A stretch of DNA of 6,438 nucleotides from Coriobacteriales bacterium (GTDB taxonomy: Bacteria; Actinomycetota; Coriobacteriia; Coriobacteriales; CADBOM01), in assembly GCA_017515355.1 (NCBI GenBank), contig JAFWGD010000063.1, positions 1-6,438 on the forward strand. The letters are read 5' to 3'. The position numbers and the translations under genes were made by a program. A model generated the notes under the pieces. That model saw only the letters and a list, made by a program, of their open reading frames with translations, was not told the origin of the DNA and did no database searches. Numbering within the stretch: the stretch's first letter is position 1; each line of letters opens with the position of its first letter. This document shows, in pieces, positions 1 to 5,475 of the stretch.

Positions 1-280
1 CATTCCATTCGAGGCATCCCTCTCGACAATAGTCGAGCACCAGCGTCTCCGAATTCGATTTGAGGCTGAAGTAGGATTGCATTGAGCCGATGTCGCTGAA
101 ATCGTAGAAGAAAATGGTGATGCCAGGGGCGAGCTCATAGACCGTCAGCGTGCCCTCGCCCTGCTCAGGCTGCACGCGATAGACGCTGCACGAGCCGGAC
201 TGCTCGATGCGCTCTATGCTCGCATCGAGTTCACCGAACGCCCCGATGCCAGTTGGCGGTTCCTTGCGTGAATAATCCAT
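1..280 (-). CDS. Probable AraC-family transcriptional regulator, N-terminal part (truncated by window edge)
   Basis: An open frame begins with ATG at 280 on the minus strand (MDYSRKEPP...) and stays open for 93 codons to the window edge; the rest of the gene lies outside. Residues about 55-93 (GITIFFYDF near 57-65, then LVLDYCREGCLEW at the end) resemble the sensory N-terminus of a group of AraC-type regulators whose N-termini carry an 'L..D.CREG..EW' segment. The C-terminal double helix-turn-helix that would prove the family is not in the window, so the call rests on this pattern. The start is supported by a purine-rich GGGAAAGAG stretch 6 nt upstream and a well-placed TATAAT promoter giving a leader of about 28 nt. 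It is co-directional with the methyltransferase gene but separated from it by 130 bp holding a hairpin and its own promoter, so it is probably a separate transcription unit. Its inducer and targets are unknown. Confidence 0.6.
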   Translation of the reverse strand, partial: MDYSRKEPPTGIGAFGELDASIERIEQSGSCSVYRVQPEQGEGTLTVYELAPGITIFFYDFSDIGSMQSYFSLKSNSETLVLDYCREGCLEWN

Positions 281-315
281 GCCAGGCTCTTTCCCAGTGC
301 TTTTCCGCAAGGACC

Positions 316-344
316 ATTATATCTTCGATAGCCCAAAAGGACAA
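316..344 (-). promoter_or_regulatory. Sigma-70-type promoter of the AraC-like gene
   Basis: On the minus strand a perfect TATAAT (-10, at 321-316) is preceded by TTGTCC (-35, at 344-339; 4 of 6 to consensus) with an ideal 17-bp spacer. Transcription would start near 309, about 28 nt before the ATG at 280. It lies downstream of the hairpin that follows the methyltransferase gene, which fits independent transcription of the regulator. Confidence 0.7.
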
Positions 345-354
345 AGCATAGCCC
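328..354 (-). promoter_or_regulatory. Direct repeat GGGCTAT x2, candidate operator around the -35 box
   Basis: The heptamer GGGCTAT occurs twice on the minus strand (354-348 and 334-328), starts 20 bp apart, or about two helical turns. One copy lies just upstream of the -35 box and the other inside the promoter spacer. AraC-type proteins commonly bind direct repeats spaced by whole turns, so autoregulation by the downstream gene product is a reasonable inference. Two 7-mers alone are modest evidence. Confidence 0.4.
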
Positions 355-365
355 GAATCTGAGCA

Positions 366-392
366 GGTCGAGGGCGGCTTGCACCCTCGACC
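366..392 (-). terminator. Hairpin after the methyltransferase gene, candidate terminator lacking a T-tract
   Basis: A perfect 9-bp stem (GGTCGAGGG pairing with CCCTCGACC) with a 9-nt loop starts 18 nt past the methyltransferase stop codon. No T-run follows on either strand, so it is not a canonical intrinsic terminator. In GC-rich bacteria such U-less hairpins can still mark transcript ends or protect 3' ends. It sits between two co-directional minus-strand genes, where a terminator would be expected. Confidence 0.45.
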
Positions 393-410
393 CAAGTCTC
401 GACGAGCAAT

Positions 411-1133
411 CTAGAGCTTGCGCAACACTATGCCGATGCTGTTGAGCAGCTTGCCAGCTCCCGCCTCCATCGAAGTACGATCGCCCACAGCGTATTCGTT
501 GTCGCATGCGAGCCAGTCCGCCCAAGCCTCCTCATGGCAACGCAGCTCGCGCATATCTACGATTTCCACGCCTTCGGTAGGCTCGATCATGGCGCGCCAC
601 CAGTCGATGTCGTGCATATACTCGAGCTGCTCCGGCGTCCAGCTGAGCAGGAGCTCGGACGGCAGCGCGTCATGGCAATCGCGAACCATGCCAGGGATGG
701 CCAGATAGATCTTGGCGCCGTGCTTGACATAGGGCAGCAAACGCTCTCCCAGATACTGCGGATCGCGGCCGAAGTAGTTGTAGGAATCGATGCTGACCAC
801 CGCATCGAAGAACCCCGTGGCGAAGGGCAGCCCCTGCGAGGCATCGGCCTTGAGCGGGCAGATCCGCCTGTTGTTCAGCCCCAGTTCCTCGAAGAAGCGC
901 ATGTTGTCGCCAGGGTCGCTCCAGAGGTCGACGGCATAGGTGAAAAGGCCGTATTCGCGAGCGAGCATGGCACTGGTGATGCCAGTGCCGGAGCCCAAGT
1001 CGAGCACAACCGAGCCAGATGCGAGCTCAGCTCCCTCGAGCAGCTCTTCGCAGAGCTTCAGCGGGTTCGGCCCCATGATCTTGGAGCGCACGATGCAAGT
1101 GGGAAAGGTCTCCGATTTCGGGAACGTAGTCAT
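411..1133 (-). CDS. Class I SAM-dependent methyltransferase, small-molecule type
   Basis: The 240-residue product is predicted to be a cytosolic transferase moving a methyl group from S-adenosylmethionine to an unknown acceptor. It shows the Rossmann-type methyltransferase core: motif I VLDLGSGTG (residues 43-51), the acidic residue after strand 2 that holds the ribose (D69 in YAVDLW), an acidic motif III position (D97 in KADA), and motif IV FFDAVVSIDSYNYFG (108-122). The preceding GPNPLK (21-26) and the C-terminal WLACDNEYA...GDR segment recall a conserved family of stand-alone small-molecule methyltransferases found in gut Firmicutes and Actinobacteria. I chose the ATG at 1133 because AAGAGAG lies 5 nt upstream; an in-frame TTG at 1190 would add 19 atypical residues and falls inside a strong RNA stem. 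The gene has a long structured leader and an AraC-like gene downstream. The substrate cannot be told from sequence. Confidence 0.88.
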   Translation of the reverse strand: MTTFPKSETFPTCIVRSKIMGPNPLKLCEELLEGAELASGSVVLDLGSGTGITSAMLAREYGLFTYAVDLWSDPGDNMRFFEELGLNNRRICPLKADASQGLPFATGFFDAVVSIDSYNYFGRDPQYLGERLLPYVKHGAKIYLAIPGMVRDCHDALPSELLLSWTPEQLEYMHDIDWWRAMIEPTEGVEIVDMRELRCHEEAWADWLACDNEYAVGDRTSMEAGAGKLLNSIGIVLRKL

Positions 1134-1145
1134 GATGTCTCTCTT

Positions 1146-1248
1146 TTCTGTAGAAGCGTGTTGCCTATTGGAATGTGCGCACGCCAACAAGAGCAGGGCT
1201 TTTGCGCTGCTCGGCGAAAGGCTATTCGGTTGGCGTTCTTCTACAGAA
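1146..1248 (-). ncRNA. Structured 5' leader of the methyltransferase mRNA, candidate cis-regulatory RNA
   Basis: Nested inverted repeats fill the region upstream of the methyltransferase. The outer arms pair perfectly over 11 bp (TTCTGTAGAAG at 1248-1238 with CTTCTACAGAA at 1156-1146 on the minus strand). The next arms pair over 8 bp (ACGCCAAC at 1236-1229 with GTTGGCGT at 1188-1181). An inner hairpin pairs GAGCAG (1212-1207) with CTGCTC (1196-1191) around an AAAA-containing loop. In the transcript, the 3' strand of the outer helix directly abuts the AAGAGAG ribosome-binding site, so pairing could affect translation. The 24-nt stretch at 1180-1157 is left unpaired. I cannot match this to a known riboswitch class. 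The same repeats could instead be a small palindromic element. Confidence 0.45.
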
Positions 1249-1299
1249 CAAGGACCAAAAAGACATCCCCTTGGAGGTCCGGACCAAACTACGGTTGCG

Positions 1300-1305
1300 A
1301 TTATA
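1300..1305 (-). promoter_or_regulatory. TATAAT -10 box upstream of the methyltransferase leader
   Basis: A perfect TATAAT lies on the minus strand, 35 bp beyond the stop codon of the XRE gene. No good -35 box is found 16-18 bp upstream (the candidates are GC-rich), so the promoter may need an activator or may be fortuitous. If used, transcription would start near 1293 and give a leader of about 160 nt that contains the nested stems at 1146-1248. The palindrome GGTCCGGACC at 1276-1285 would lie in the early leader. Confidence 0.4.
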
Positions 1306-1339
1306 CATCAACCTCGCCTGAGCGGGCTGCACTGCCGCA

Positions 1340-1924
1340 TCACAGCTTCACCCTGAACAGCCCGTCGCGATTGCAATAGCAATATACGTACCTGATCATG
1401 CGCTTGGGAAACCTGCACTCGGCGGATCCCTCCGGATAGAGCTTGCGGACATCCACACCAGCGTCGCCCACCGCAGCTATGAAGGAGATGAAGTGCCGCT
1501 TGTCCATGGGGTGCTCGACGCGCACGAACCACTCGTCCTCAACCGTGAAAATGGAAATGGAGTGCTCGTCGTCGGGCTCATCGGCCTCGAGCGCGGGCAG
1601 CGTCACTCCGCAGCAGCTGACCACGGCCTCACCCGTCGACGCGATGACGTTGCCGCACACCGGGCACACGTAGAACACTGTGCGCTTCATGTCGAAGGCG
1701 CGGTTTTGGTTGGAGACATCGCTGCCAGCGAAGAGCTCGATGACGGAAATCCCCAGCGCTGAGGCCAGATCCTCTAGGATCGAGATGTCGGGATAGCCCT
1801 TGCCGGTCTCCCATTTGGAGACAGCCTTCTCGCTGACGAAGAGCTGGCTAGCCAGGTCCGCCTGGGTCATGCCGCGCCCTTCCCTCAGGCGTTTGATGAT
1901 CGCTCCGGTTACGTACTTGTCCAT
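1340..1924 (-). CDS. XRE-family helix-turn-helix regulator fused to a desulfoferrodoxin-like domain
   Basis: The 194-residue protein starts at ATG 1924, with AGGGGG 7 nt upstream; the frame extends further upstream, but that extension is not protein-like. Residues about 5-66 are an XRE/HTH_3 DNA-binding domain (MTQADLASQLFVSEKAVSKWE at about 19-39). Residues about 84-194 match desulfoferrodoxin. A desulforedoxin-like metal site has C87-P-V-C90-G-N and C104-C105-G. A superoxide-reductase-like part has H121, H138-P-M-D-K-R-H144 and C184-N-R-D187-G-L-F. In superoxide reductases the iron ligands are four His and one Cys, with the last His in C-N-x-H-G. Here that position is Asp187, and the usual E-K-H triplet reads D-E-H. 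I infer a DNA-binding redox, superoxide or metal sensor rather than an efficient reductase. It is divergent from an ABC exporter, which it may control along with itself. Confidence 0.85.
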   Translation of the reverse strand: MDKYVTGAIIKRLREGRGMTQADLASQLFVSEKAVSKWETGKGYPDISILEDLASALGISVIELFAGSDVSNQNRAFDMKRTVFYVCPVCGNVIASTGEAVVSCCGVTLPALEADEPDDEHSISIFTVEDEWFVRVEHPMDKRHFISFIAAVGDAGVDVRKLYPEGSAECRFPKRMIRYVYCYCNRDGLFRVKL

Positions 1925-1989
1925 TTCTGTGCCCCCTCTGCGCTTTTGCTTGCAAGAACATACTGCGGCCAACGAGCACCCGTGTAAAC

Positions 1990-2002
1990 CTACGGAGCGT
2001 AG
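1990..2002. promoter_or_regulatory. 13-bp dyad CTACG-GAG-CGTAG, candidate operator
   Basis: A perfect 5-bp inverted repeat with a 3-bp centre lies in the 216-bp divergent region, about 66 bp upstream of the XRE-desulfoferrodoxin start and about 75 bp upstream of the exporter -35 box. Its size and symmetry fit a site for a dimeric helix-turn-helix protein such as XRE. It occurs once and could be chance. No convincing promoter for the XRE gene was found around it. Confidence 0.3.
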
Positions 2003-2075
2003 AGGCCACGCAATAGAGCTGTCACGCCGCCAACTCAATGGCAGGTACTGAAAATTGCATATGAATCGCATAATA

Positions 2076-2103
2076 TTGATACGGTTGCTTTTTAACCCAT
2101 ATT
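2076..2103 (+). promoter_or_regulatory. Probable promoter of the first ABC exporter operon
   Basis: TTGATA (2076-2081, 5 of 6 to the -35 consensus) and CATATT (2098-2103, 4 of 6 to the -10 consensus) are separated by 16 bp inside a locally AT-rich stretch (about 2050-2103). Transcription would start near 2110, about 30 nt before the ATG at 2141. An alternative -10-like CATAAT at 2069-2074 lacks a well-spaced -35 box. Confidence 0.5.
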
Positions 2104-2140
2104 GGCTGGCGACCGCCGCCCCTCGGAAAGGCAAGAGAGA

Positions 2141-2848
2141 ATGCTAAGGATCGAGAACCTGACGAAGACATTCGGCGAGAAGGTCGCCGTAGACAACCTG
2201 AGCCTGCACATCGCCCCTGGCGAGATCTACGGCTTTATCGGGCACAACGGCGCGGGCAAGACAACCACGCTGCGCTCGGTTGCCGGAATCCAGGAGTTCG
2301 ACAACGGAAGGATCTACGTTAACGGCGTCTCCATCGTGGATGACCCGATCGCCTGCAAGAGCCAGATGGCATACATCCCCGACAATCCCGACCTCTACGA
2401 GTTCATGAGCGGCATCAAGTACCTGAACTTCATCGCTAACATATTCGGGGTGGGCGAGGAGCTGCGCCAGAAGCGGATTCGCGACCTCGCGGGGCGTCTG
2501 GAGCTCACCGACGACCTCGCCCAGCCCATCGCGACCTACTCCCACGGCATGAAGCAGAAGCTCGCCCTCATATCGGCGTGGCTGCACGACCCGAAGCTCA
2601 TCGTCATGGACGAACCCTTCGTAGGCCTCGACCCCAAGGCATCCTTCCTGATGAAGGGCATGATGCGCGAGGCATGCGACCACGGCGCGGCGATCTTCTT
2701 CTCGACACACGTGCTCGAAGTGGCCGAGAAGCTCTGCGACAAGGTGGCGATCATCAAGCAGGGTCGTCTGATCAGGTCCGGCACGATGGAGGAAGTCAAG
2801 GGCGACGAGTCCCTCGAGAGCGTCTTCCTGGAGCTCGAGGCGCAATAA
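2141..2848 (+). CDS. ABC transporter ATP-binding protein (ABC-2 exporter type)
   Basis: The 235-residue nucleotide-binding subunit should power export through the permease encoded next to it. Visible motifs are Walker A GHNGAGKTT (34-42), a signature loop in the variant form YSHGMKQK (133-140), Walker B LIVMDEP (153-159) followed by the D-loop GLDP, and the switch histidine in STH (H190). The degenerate signature and the PDNPDLYE stretch at the Q-loop (80-87) are normal for drug, peptide or EcsA-type exporters. I start at ATG 2141, preceded by a purine-rich AAAGGCAAGAGAGA; an in-frame TTG at 2102 adds 13 residues but overlaps the promoter -10 box. The stop overlaps the permease start by one base (TAATG), so translation is probably coupled. 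The regulator encoded divergently upstream is a candidate controller. The cargo is unknown. Confidence 0.93.
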   Translation: MLRIENLTKTFGEKVAVDNLSLHIAPGEIYGFIGHNGAGKTTTLRSVAGIQEFDNGRIYVNGVSIVDDPIACKSQMAYIPDNPDLYEFMSGIKYLNFIANIFGVGEELRQKRIRDLAGRLELTDDLAQPIATYSHGMKQKLALISAWLHDPKLIVMDEPFVGLDPKASFLMKGMMREACDHGAAIFFSTHVLEVAEKLCDKVAIIKQGRLIRSGTMEEVKGDESLESVFLELEAQ

Positions 2849-4446
2849 TGGTCTGGATTCTGCTCAAAAAGCAACTGCTGGAGGTCTGGCGCGGCTACTT
2901 CTTCGATGCCAAGACGGGCAATGCGCGCTCAAAGGCCTCGACCGCAATCAGGTTCGCGCTCTTCGCGCTTCTCATGGTGGTAGTCCTCGGCGGAATGTTC
3001 ACGGGACTCGCCATCGTGCTCTGCGATCCTCTCACGAGCAGCGGCGCGGGCTGGCTGTACTTCGTCATCATGGGCGCCATCGCGGTGCTGCTCGGCGCAT
3101 TCGGTGCGGCCCTCAACAGCTTCTCCAGCATCTACATGGCAAAGGACAACGACTTGCTGCTGTCGTTGCCGATACCCATGAAGACCATCCTCATATCGCG
3201 CCTGCTCAACGTCTATCTGCTCGGGTTGATGTACACCGTCGTGGTGCTTGTACCCACATTGATCGTGCACTGGGTCACGGTGGAGCTCAGTGCCGCCTTG
3301 GTGATGACAGGCCTAATCTGGGCAATCTTGATCACGGCGCTCGTGCTGGCTCTGTCGTGCCTGATAGGTTGGGTAATAGCGAAGATCAACCTCAAGTTCC
3401 GCCGCAAGAGCTTCGTTGCAGCCTTTGGCGTGCTGGCCTTTCTCGCCATCTACTTCCTGTTCGTCTCCAGCTTCGGAAATCTGATAGAGGACATCGCCAC
3501 CAACGCCATCTACTACGGCGAACTCATTCAGGAGTCATCTTCCCTGCTTTACTGGTTCGGACTGGCAGCGGATGGTGGCTGGCTTGCGCTTGCTGGATTC
3601 GCTGCGGTCTGCGCAATCTTGCTCGTGCTGACTTGGATCGTGATATCGCGCAGCTTCCTGCACATCGCAACAAGCAGCGGCAAGCAGAAGAAGGCAGTGT
3701 ATCGCGAGAAGGAGACGAAGCAGAAGAGCCCCGCGTTCGCGCTGCTGATGAAGGAATTCACCCGCTTCACCTCGAGTGCCAACTACATGATCAACACCGG
3801 TCTTGGCATCGTGTTCCTGGTTTTGGCAGGAGTGCTGATCCTGTGGCAGGGCAGCACCGTCTCCGTCGCATTGCATTTGTTCTTCGCGGGCATTCCCGGT
3901 GCTACGGCAATTTTGCTGACAACTTGCATCTGCATGATGTCGGTCATGATCGACACGGCAGCACCCTCCGTCTCGCTCGAAGGCAAGAGCCTTTGGATCG
4001 TGCGGTCCCTGCCGGTTTCGTCTTGGCAGATCCTGCAATCGAAAGCCAACATGCAGTACATCCTCACGGCGGTGCCCGCGCTATTCTGCAGCGTTTGCGC
4101 GGTCATAGCAGTCAGCTGCACTCTGGTGGAAGCGCTGATGCTGCTGTTGGTTCCCCAGGTATTCGCGCTGTTTCAGTCCCATTGCGACCTGACGCTGGGA
4201 GTCCTGTGGCCCAACCTCACGTGGACCAGCGAGGTCGTCCCTGTCAAGCGCGGCATGGCCGTCCTTTTCTCCTTGATCATCGGGGCGGTATCGGGCTTGA
4301 TCTTGGGAGGGGTTTTCTTCTTGGTGGGCCATATCACAGGGTTCACCCTCTACTTCATCATCGTGATCGCGGTCTTCTGCGCAGCCACGGTGGCGCTCAG
4401 GCTCTGGCTCAAGCGCAGCGGATGCAGGCGCTTCGAGGCGCTATAG
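2848..4446 (+). CDS. Large ABC-2-type exporter permease, two-half membrane protein
   Basis: The 532-residue integral membrane protein is the likely channel partner of the ATPase upstream. Hydrophobic segments are numerous, roughly 10-12: clear ones lie at about 34-58, 69-89, 115-140, 150-180 and 188-208, with a second set after about residue 310. The segment DNDLLLSLPIPMKTILISR (about 100-118) is characteristic of a family of large permeases in which both membrane halves are on one chain. A related segment, WIVRSLPVSSWQILQSK (SLPV at 387-390), recurs about 281 residues later, which suggests internal duplication. A charged stretch (about 272-297, rich in Lys, Gln and Glu) probably forms the cytoplasmic linker. 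The ATG at 2848 is chosen for its TAATG overlap with the ATPase gene and the GGAGCTCGAGG sequence ahead of it. No signal peptide is needed. No terminator is evident downstream, so read-through into the next operon is possible. Confidence 0.87.
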   Translation: MVWILLKKQLLEVWRGYFFDAKTGNARSKASTAIRFALFALLMVVVLGGMFTGLAIVLCDPLTSSGAGWLYFVIMGAIAVLLGAFGAALNSFSSIYMAKDNDLLLSLPIPMKTILISRLLNVYLLGLMYTVVVLVPTLIVHWVTVELSAALVMTGLIWAILITALVLALSCLIGWVIAKINLKFRRKSFVAAFGVLAFLAIYFLFVSSFGNLIEDIATNAIYYGELIQESSSLLYWFGLAADGGWLALAGFAAVCAILLVLTWIVISRSFLHIATSSGKQKKAVYREKETKQKSPAFALLMKEFTRFTSSANYMINTGLGIVFLVLAGVLILWQGSTVSVALHLFFAGIPGATAILLTTCICMMSVMIDTAAPSVSLEGKSLWIVRSLPVSSWQILQSKANMQYILTAVPALFCSVCAVIAVSCTLVEALMLLLVPQVFALFQSHCDLTLGVLWPNLTWTSEVVPVKRGMAVLFSLIIGAVSGLILGGVFFLVGHITGFTLYFIIVIAVFCAATVALRLWLKRSGCRRFEAL

Positions 4447-4481
4447 GCCGCTGCTGAATAGCCCCCCTATCCTCGGAAAGC

Positions 4482-4509
4482 TTGATATTCTGTGTGCGTT
4501 TGGTATACT
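4482..4509 (+). promoter_or_regulatory. Strong extended -10 promoter of the AbrB-exporter operon
   Basis: TTGATA (4482-4487) and TATACT (4504-4509) are each 5 of 6 to consensus and 16 bp apart. The TG at 4501-4502, one base before the -10 box, makes it an extended -10. Transcription would start near 4515, leaving a leader of about 46 nt before the ATG at 4562. The start region is covered by a large palindrome, so the promoter is probably repressed under some condition. Confidence 0.75.
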
Positions 4510-4528
4510 TTGTATAACAAATCATACC
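4502..4528 (+). promoter_or_regulatory. 27-bp interrupted palindrome over the -10 box and start site, candidate operator
   Basis: The dyad is centred on 4515. Outer arms are GGTAT (4502-4506) and ATACC (4524-4528); inner arms are TTTGT (4509-4513) and ACAAA (4517-4521). Ten of 13 position pairs are complementary. A second, off-centre dyad TATAC-TTT-GTATA lies at 4504-4516. A repressor bound here would block RNA polymerase. The AbrB-like protein encoded first in the operon is the obvious candidate, although a GntR/YtrA-type repressor encoded elsewhere would also fit, since such proteins often control similar exporters. Confidence 0.55.
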
Positions 4529-4561
4529 GTTTTAGAAGTTCTGGAGCAGAGGGAGGAGCAC

Positions 4562-4774
4562 ATGAAGAGCCCGGGAAACAGATTCGCTTGGACCGCAACC
4601 GTTGGGGCCAAGGGCCAGATAGTCATACCCAAAGAGGCGCGAGAGCTATTCGGCATCGAGCCGGGCGACACGCTGCTGCTGCTCGGCGACACCAAGCGCG
4701 GCATCGCCATCCCGCCCAAGGGACAGTTCAACAGGATCATGGCCCAAGTGTTCAGAGAGGACGATGAGCAATGA
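4562..4774 (+). CDS. AbrB/MazE/SpoVT-type DNA-binding protein, probable local regulator
   Basis: The 70-residue protein is almost entirely one swapped-hairpin AbrB domain. Its core runs from about residue 10 to 51, with the family pattern 'G.KGQIVIPKEARELFGIEPGDTLLLLGD' at about 15-43 followed by a short strand GIAIP. Such proteins dimerise and bind AT-rich or palindromic promoter DNA. The start is fixed by a strong GGGAGGAG site 5 nt before the ATG. The stop overlaps the next gene's start (ATGA, 4 bp), so it is coupled to the ATPase. A regulator of this kind heading a small ATPase-permease operon is a recurrent arrangement, and I infer autoregulation of this exporter through the palindrome at 4502-4528. 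An antitoxin role (MazE-like) is unlikely, because no toxin gene adjoins it. Confidence 0.85.
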   Translation: MKSPGNRFAWTATVGAKGQIVIPKEARELFGIEPGDTLLLLGDTKRGIAIPPKGQFNRIMAQVFREDDEQ

Positions 4775-5475
4775 CGGCGGTTCTCGAGGTCAGCGGCCTC
4801 TGCAAGGCCTACCCCAGCTTCAGGCTCGACAACGTCGGCTTCTCGATCGAGGCTGGGCACATCATGGGATTCATCGGGCGCAACGGAGCCGGCAAGACCA
4901 CCACGCTCAAGTGCCTGCTCGACCTGGCTCATCCCAGCGCTGGCGACGTGCGCTTCTTCGGGCTCGATGCGCGCACCAACCAGACGCAGATAAAGCAGCG
5001 CATCGGCTACGTGGTGAGCACCGCTGGCTACCACCAGCGCAAGCGCATCCAGCTCATCTCGGAGGTCACGAAGACCTTCTACCCCACCTGGGATGAGGAT
5101 TCCTATCGGCACTATCTCGATGTCTTCGGACTCGATGAGAGCAAGTCCCCGCGCGAGCTCTCCGAAGGCATGAAGGTCAAGTACTCCATCGCGCTGGCGC
5201 TGAGCCACCGCGCCGAGCTGCTCATCCTCGATGAGCCCACGAGCGGCCTCGACCCCATCTCGCGCGACGAGCTGCTGATGATCTTCGAGCAGCTCGCGGA
5301 GAAGGGCGTGGCCATCCTCTTCTCGACGCACATCACGAGCGACCTCGACAAATGCGCGCACGACGTCACCTATATCAAGGAGGGCAAGATCATCTATACC
5401 GGAACGCGCGAAGGGCTCGGCATGCCAATCGAGGACTACATGCTCGAGCACGAGAGGAGGGAGATCCATGTCTAA
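4771..5475 (+). CDS. ABC transporter ATP-binding protein, YtrB-like
   Basis: The 234-residue ATPase is predicted to drive the small permease encoded after it. Motifs: Walker A GRNGAGKTT (36-44), signature LSEGMKVK (130-137), Walker B LLILDEPTSGLDP (150-162) and switch histidine H187 in STH. The segment FYPTWDEDSYRHYLDVFGLD (103-122) just before the signature is typical of the YtrB-like group of ATPases that pair with short ABC-2 membrane proteins. In other bacteria these are linked to cell-envelope antibiotic stress or peptide export. The start overlaps the AbrB-like stop by 4 bp, and the end overlaps the permease start by 8 bp. It is clearly different in sequence from the ATPase at 2141-2848, so the two exporters are not a recent tandem duplication. 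The cargo cannot be inferred. Confidence 0.93.
   Translation: MTAVLEVSGLCKAYPSFRLDNVGFSIEAGHIMGFIGRNGAGKTTTLKCLLDLAHPSAGDVRFFGLDARTNQTQIKQRIGYVVSTAGYHQRKRIQLISEVTKTFYPTWDEDSYRHYLDVFGLDESKSPRELSEGMKVKYSIALALSHRAELLILDEPTSGLDPISRDELLMIFEQLAEKGVAILFSTHITSDLDKCAHDVTYIKEGKIIYTGTREGLGMPIEDYMLEHERREIHV

Noticed and set aside
1134..1190. Upstream TTG start that would extend the methyltransferase by 19 residues
   Set aside because: The extension lies in a strongly paired leader, lacks a ribosome-binding site, and is replaced by a well-placed AAGAGAG before the ATG at 1133.
534..1379. Long plus-strand open frame (281 codons) antisense to the methyltransferase gene
   Set aside because: It lies opposite a gene with clear family motifs, its translation is Arg/Glu/His-rich without a recognisable domain, and no ribosome-binding site supports its start. 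This is a GC-rich codon-structure shadow.
2055..2074. Alternative exporter promoter using TTGCAT or CATAAT
   Set aside because: Neither has a partner box at 16-18 bp as good as TTGATA-16-CATATT.
1925..2134. N-terminal extension of the XRE protein by 70 residues
   Set aside because: The extension looks like translated intergenic DNA and would overlap the divergent exporter promoter; the ATG at 1924 has a strong ribosome-binding site and begins the usual XRE domain.
2144..2845. 233-codon minus-strand frame opposite the first ATPase
   Set aside because: It is the exact mirror of the ATPase coding region, with no recognisable fold and no start signal.
3357..4457. 366-codon plus-strand frame inside the large permease gene
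   Set aside because: It is in another frame of a well-supported membrane protein, is rich in Arg, His and Gly, and lacks a ribosome-binding site or motif.
4443..4474. ATAGG/CCTAT and GCTAT/ATAGC inverted repeats after the large permease, considered as a terminator
   Set aside because: The arms are only 5 bp with long loops and no T-run follows; too weak to call.
4562..4774. MazE-like antitoxin of a toxin-antitoxin pair
   Set aside because: The next gene is an ABC ATPase overlapping by 4 bp, not a toxin; the arrangement is that of a regulator with an exporter.
4522..5469. 315-codon minus-strand open frame opposite the YtrB-like ATPase
   Set aside because: It is antisense to a convincing ATPase and AbrB-like gene; its composition is typical of a reverse-frame shadow and it has no domain signal.
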